Assembly: GCA_947623455.1 (NCBI GenBank)
Contig: OX392534.1
Span: forward strand, 32,796,926-32,860,925
Reading direction: 5' to 3'
DNA length: 64,000 nucleotides
DNA from: Mimachlamys varia
Taxonomy: Eukaryota; Mollusca; Bivalvia; Pectinida; Pectinidae
Position 1 is the stretch's first letter. Each line of letters begins with the position of its first letter. Shown in pieces: positions 60,514 through 64,000 of this stretch. Below the pieces are notes generated by a model. The model had not been told where the DNA came from and ran no database searches. It saw only the letters and a list, made by a program, of their open reading frames with translations. The translations under genes were made by a program, and so were the position numbers.

Positions 60514-62513
60514 CTTTAAAACAAAAGAAATGTAATTAGCAACTAGTCATACCAGAATAAAGTTAACAGTGTGTATGATCGACATTGGTACCAAATATTT
60601 AGTACAACACTTATCACCACTCAGAAATGCAATAAAAATTCAGAATAACCAGTTCTTCATCTTGAAATCTGTTACAAGGTAACACCTGGAACTACGAATA
60701 TACATTGATCAGAAAAAAAAACAGTTTACAAATTAAGAGTAATTTAAATTTTCTGTTTGCATATTTTACTATTTACCTTCTTCCACCACTTTAAAGTTTT
60801 CCGCTGAAAGGAACCATAAGTCACCATCTGGTCGCATCTGTCAACAGCCCCCATGTATTTATTGTAGTCGGAGACACAATCAGGCTTGGAAATGACATTC
60901 CCTTCATGATCTCTTTTCCCTGTCGGAAGCATTTTACCTGGTAAATAAAATAATATTTTACACAATTAGTTTTGTTTTAGGGGTTAAACTTCCTTGTAAC
61001 AGCCAAGGTCATTTGAGGACTGGACAATGAGTTTTAAGAAAATTTTACAGATCTCTCTTTTCATCTAAACTTGTAAGTTGTATCTATGATACTCTATGGT
61101 TAAATATTTAAAAAAAAAATGAGCTTGTCCTTCGCAAACTCAAATTAAATTTGTCCTGATAATATCACATACATGTATTTAATGAAACAAAACGTAAAAG
61201 AATCCTCTTTCAAGACGTCATTAAAAAATCTAAAACTGATCAGCATTAATTATACAACAACAGATTGTTATGAATACATCTTTATAATCTATTTTCTCTC
61301 TACAAAATAATTTATATATATTTAATTATCAGGATCAACTCTGATTTGCTAAGTGTTTATCAACATACCTTCATGAATGGTTGTAAGCAGGTAAACATCC
61401 TTCTTATCAGCATACTTGACACCAGCCAAGACTCCATTATTGACAGTGACAATGTTTCCTCTGTCTGGCCTAGCCTCTTTCAGCATCCTGGGGACACCCT
61501 TTCTGTTGCAACGGAGAGTTCCACATGCCAAAGTGGCATTCAAATATAGGTTGTAGAAGAGGTGGGGACTGGAGAAATAGTTGTCTGTGAATAACTTATA
61601 TCCTTTATTCAAGTAGGGCTGAATCAGTCTCATTACCAGATCATAAGTCACTCCATACTCCGAAGGTGCAGGTCGACTCTCCCTCCCAGTAAACAGTTCC
61701 ATCCTAGAACAGTACCCATTTGTCGAGTCACATAGCATAAATACCTTAATGCCATATTTGGTGGGTTTGTCCGGACTGTACACACGGAAATGTAGATTCC
61801 CTCGCCATGGTATCATGCCCTCATCAATAGCCAATTCCTGGTGTGGTGTGTACACCCTCTGGAAGTTCCCGACCATCTCCTGATATGGACGCCCAAGTTT
61901 TTGAAGGGGAGAATAGTTTTCCTGTCCTCTCTGTAGGGCCAAATTGTTGTCCGATAGATGGAGAAAGCTCATGATCGACAAAAACCTATCTCTAGACATG
62001 ACAGTCCGAAAAAAAGGAGTGCTGATTACAGGATCAGCTACACCAGTAATCCTGGATGTTTGCTTGAGTCACTAACCCCATGGCGATGACCATACCAATA
62101 AAAGCTGACATCTCCTGGTCGTTCACGGAAATCCATTTCCTCAGACGGGAATGTGGTGGTAAATTCCTGTGTGTGGCTAGAAAATCGGCTGCATACCGGT
62201 TGGTTTCTTGCACTATAGTAGATATTATGTTTTCTGATAGAAGATGCTTGAAATACTCCAGGTGAGTGGCTGGGGTCTGTTGTAAATTCAATCCCGGTTC
62301 CGGCGTAAAAGTGAAAGTGGACGGCGACAGTCTACCCCGACTCCAATTTCCTTCAGCAAAAGCATCATAAGGCTCATCAATTTCTTCATTCTCTTCTAGT
62401 TCATATCCTTCGAACTCTTCACTGTCGTCGTCATGAAATATTTCTTCAAATAAGTCTCGGAATTCAGGTAAAACATTGGCTATGTCGTCCGAAGAATCTG
62501 TGTTATCCGCCAT
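60046..62513 (-). CDS. piggyBac (PGBD4-like) transposase, three exons, one-base frameshift in exon 1
   Basis: DDD-type cut-and-paste transposase of about 590 codons. Exons: 61369-62513, 60777-60937, 60046-60513, with GT-AG introns in phase. Catalytic aspartates are visible in LAIDEGMIPWRGN, LFTDNYFSSPHLF and KYMGAVDRCDQM. The acidic N-terminus (MADNTDSSDDIANV) is typical. The C-terminus has a Cys-rich cross-brace (CVVCGP, then CGQCKVALCVTPC and a His). Around 62037-62041, after IQDYW, one surplus base puts ADPVISTPFF in another frame, so the copy is disrupted unless this is a sequencing error. All other key residues are intact, so the lesion looks recent. Start at 62513 (MADNTD) preferred; an in-frame ATG at 62576 adds 21 residues. 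Confidence 0.9.
60777..60937 (-). CDS. piggyBac transposase exon 2
   Basis: KMLPTGKRDHEGN to QRKTLKWWKK, with the third catalytic aspartate in DYNKYMGAVDRCDQM. Acceptor TTTACCAG, donor AAG|GTAAAT. Confidence 0.9.
61369..62513 (-). CDS. piggyBac transposase exon 1 (frameshifted near 62040)
   Basis: N-terminal region to about 62040 in one frame, then MSRDRFLSIMSFLHLSDNNL to LLTTIHE in the next. It holds the first two catalytic aspartates. Donor GAAG|GTATGT. Confidence 0.85.
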
Positions 62514-63217
62514 GTTGTTTACATTCGATATGACAAACGAACGTCTACACTGAGCATGAAAACTTGCAACACACATATCAATATAGACATGTCAACAGGA
62601 TATTTCGTGATAAAATACAACACAAGGCTTTACTGTTTTTGTTTCATTCATTTAATTATCCAAAATCGCGTTAGACTTTATGAAACACCATAAAATGCCA
62701 GGCTCACTGTGCAGACCTCGATCGGCAGGTTTCGCTGACGTCACCATCTTGGCGAGTTCTTCTCCAATTATTGATCATTATACGTTATTCAATTAGATTT
62801 AAAGAGAATTTTATATAACCAAATTAACTTCGAAACAAAGAGACATTCATATTTACAATGATGTATTCAAATCACATAAAAACGAGAGACATACCGTGAA
62901 AACGTGGAAATTACGTCCGGTAATTGACCTGCCATGTCGACCATTTTCGGCGCGGAAATACTGGAAATGTGACGTAAGATGCTCTGCTTTCGATGACGAT
63001 TTGTGAGCTAAAAATATCGGCATTTTGGGGGGAATACCATGTTTTCACACAGCATTGTCGGGTTTCTTACGAACAACTACGAGTTGAGTTTTCATGTTTT
63101 GCATGTTTTCAGATTCGATTCTGAGCTTACTTTAAATGCATGTTTTAGGTCCAAACTGTAAATATTTTTTACATAATCCATCGCTTCAGACGGGGATTCC
63201 AACATGGCGGATCTAAC

Positions 63218-63275
63218 CGTAATATTACGGGGATAGCAGCGGACCAGCAAAACGTAATATTACGGGGATAGCAGC
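63218..63275 (+). repeat. Subterminal direct repeats of the piggyBac element
   Basis: Two 23-bp identical copies 35 bp apart (63218 and 63253), each CGTAATATTACG followed by GGGATAGCAGC. Subterminal repeats in this position are usual transposase contact sites in piggyBac elements. Confidence 0.8.
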
Positions 63276-63282
63276 TCTAGGG
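63270..63282 (-). repeat. piggyBac right terminal inverted repeat
   Basis: Complement of CCCTAGAGCTGCT, followed by TTAA. Confidence 0.92.
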
Positions 63283-63286
63283 TTAA

Positions 63287-63931
63287 GGGCATGAAAACAT
63301 GGTCATTTAACCTTCCATGGCGCCTAATATGTTGTCAGGGCAACACTGAGGCACACCTAGATATACTTCAGTTACGCTTTAGAGTTCTCCAATCAAACTT
63401 ACACACGACACACCGCTCTACATTGCCTGATTTCATCAACCGGCAATGTACACAACAAGAATGGTTCTCCGAGGACCCATAACACCACACTGCTTTACAA
63501 CTATTTAAATGTGCGCTTTAGACGCCAGATCTGTTTGTAATTTCATTAGTGGAATCACATTAACCAAACCATATCCTTGGGTTTTCCTTCCGGGAGGATT
63601 GTGACCCTGAGGCAAGCCAAAGAAACGGATAGTAATATATACACGTCTACGCGTTTTGCAGCCATAAACAAAAGGCCAGGGGAAATAAGCTTAACGAGAG
63701 CCATTTCTGTGACAATCTCGGCCTGTAAATGATATTGCATCCAGAAAATTGACCGTGGCAATGTCTCCTCTCCGTTAATTAATAAGAGCCGATGTTAATA
63801 CACTATGTTGGGACTAGATAGTATCGGCCAATGAAAACTCAAACGAAACTTTTTTTTCTTTCACTCTCTGTGGTTAAAGTTGCCATATTAACAAAGTGAA
63901 GAGCTCTAAGACAGCCTGCACAGTCAGTTAC
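63287..63931. other. Right-hand flank of the piggyBac insertion
   Basis: No coding exon or repeat recognised. The last 100 bp may be the 5' UTR or promoter of the possible plus-strand exon at 63932. Confidence 0.5.
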
Positions 63932-64000
63932 ATGGCGACAAACACGGAGGCAGGCATGATGACAGTCCCTGTGGTATTATCGTCCACAAGGGAAGCTCAG
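63932..64000 (+). CDS. Possible first coding exon running off the right edge
   Basis: The ATG at 63932 starts 23 open codons (MATNTEAGMMTVPVVLSSTR...) to the last base, in more GC-rich and codon-like sequence than its surroundings. ACATGGC is a fair initiation context. No domain visible and too short to identify; chance remains likely. Confidence 0.25.
   Translation, partial: MATNTEAGMMTVPVVLSSTREAQ

Larger units (their letters stand above)
58764..63286 (-). mobile_element. piggyBac transposon, 4.5 kb, with TTAA flanks and 13-bp inverted ends
   Basis: TTAA at 58764-58767 and 63283-63286 flank perfect 13-bp inverted termini CCCTAGAGCTGCT (58768-58780 and, inverted, 63270-63282). The CCCTAGA start is the classic piggyBac terminus. 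The transposase (60046-62513) is on the minus strand. At the right end two direct repeats (63218-63240 and 63253-63275) each contain the palindrome CGTAATATTACG. Left of the gene, 59167-59860 has repeated GGACCAGT/GTTGGACC words that could be a nested insertion. It is inserted 5' of the first visible Prickle exon, in the same orientation. Confidence 0.93.

Overview
This is a 64 kb piece of an AT-rich animal genome, most likely from a bivalve mollusc and plausibly a scallop. The genes have many short exons with canonical GT-AG borders. The introns carry a repeat opening with GGTCACCTGAGAC, tRNA-derived SINEs with a shared core, and the AAGGGAGATAACT word; I associate these with bivalves, so the taxon is an inference. 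There is no sign of bacterial, plasmid or CRISPR sequence.

Layout. (1) 273-12959, minus strand: the first 15 coding exons (730 codons) of cohesin subunit SMC1, from the start codon and Walker A motif through the hinge into the second coiled coil; the 3' half lies beyond base 1. All exon phases join without a break. (2) 12960-13418: a 459-bp gap between two divergent start codons, with an E2F-like site and two inverted CCAAT boxes. (3) 13419-18449, plus strand: a complete six-exon RIBC2/RIB43A gene of 379 aa, an axonemal doublet-microtubule protein. This SMC1-RIBC head-to-head order is also seen at both human paralogous loci. (4) 18450-24810: G-rich 3' sequence, then three tandem arrays (100, 45 and 63 bp units) bracketed by pogo-like termini next to TA. 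(5) 24811-57482, minus strand: four coding exons of the planar cell polarity protein Prickle (PET, three LIM domains, C-terminal CVIS prenylation box), with a 27.4-kb intron; the first exon was not found. (6) 58764-63286: a near-complete 4.5-kb piggyBac transposon with TTAA flanks, 13-bp inverted ends and a three-exon transposase carrying a one-base frameshift. (7) At the right edge, a possible start of another plus-strand exon.

The host genes are conventional and unlinked in function, except that SMC1 and RIBC2 probably share a promoter. The more unusual material is in the introns. The best candidate for something undescribed is a 1,300-bp foldback element in SMC1 intron 2 (10669-11968). It has 9-bp target duplications and inverted arms of 386 bp with at most about one difference. 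Each arm carries an octamer and a CRE pointing inward toward a convergent ORF: a Cys-rich protein from the left, and the first exon of a RecQ-like helicase, complete with splice donor, from the right. Also notable are an 86-bp minisatellite that has copied the exon 9 splice donor of SMC1 five times, a family of six ~90-bp near-palindromic elements beginning at TTAA, and a 45-bp array open on both strands.
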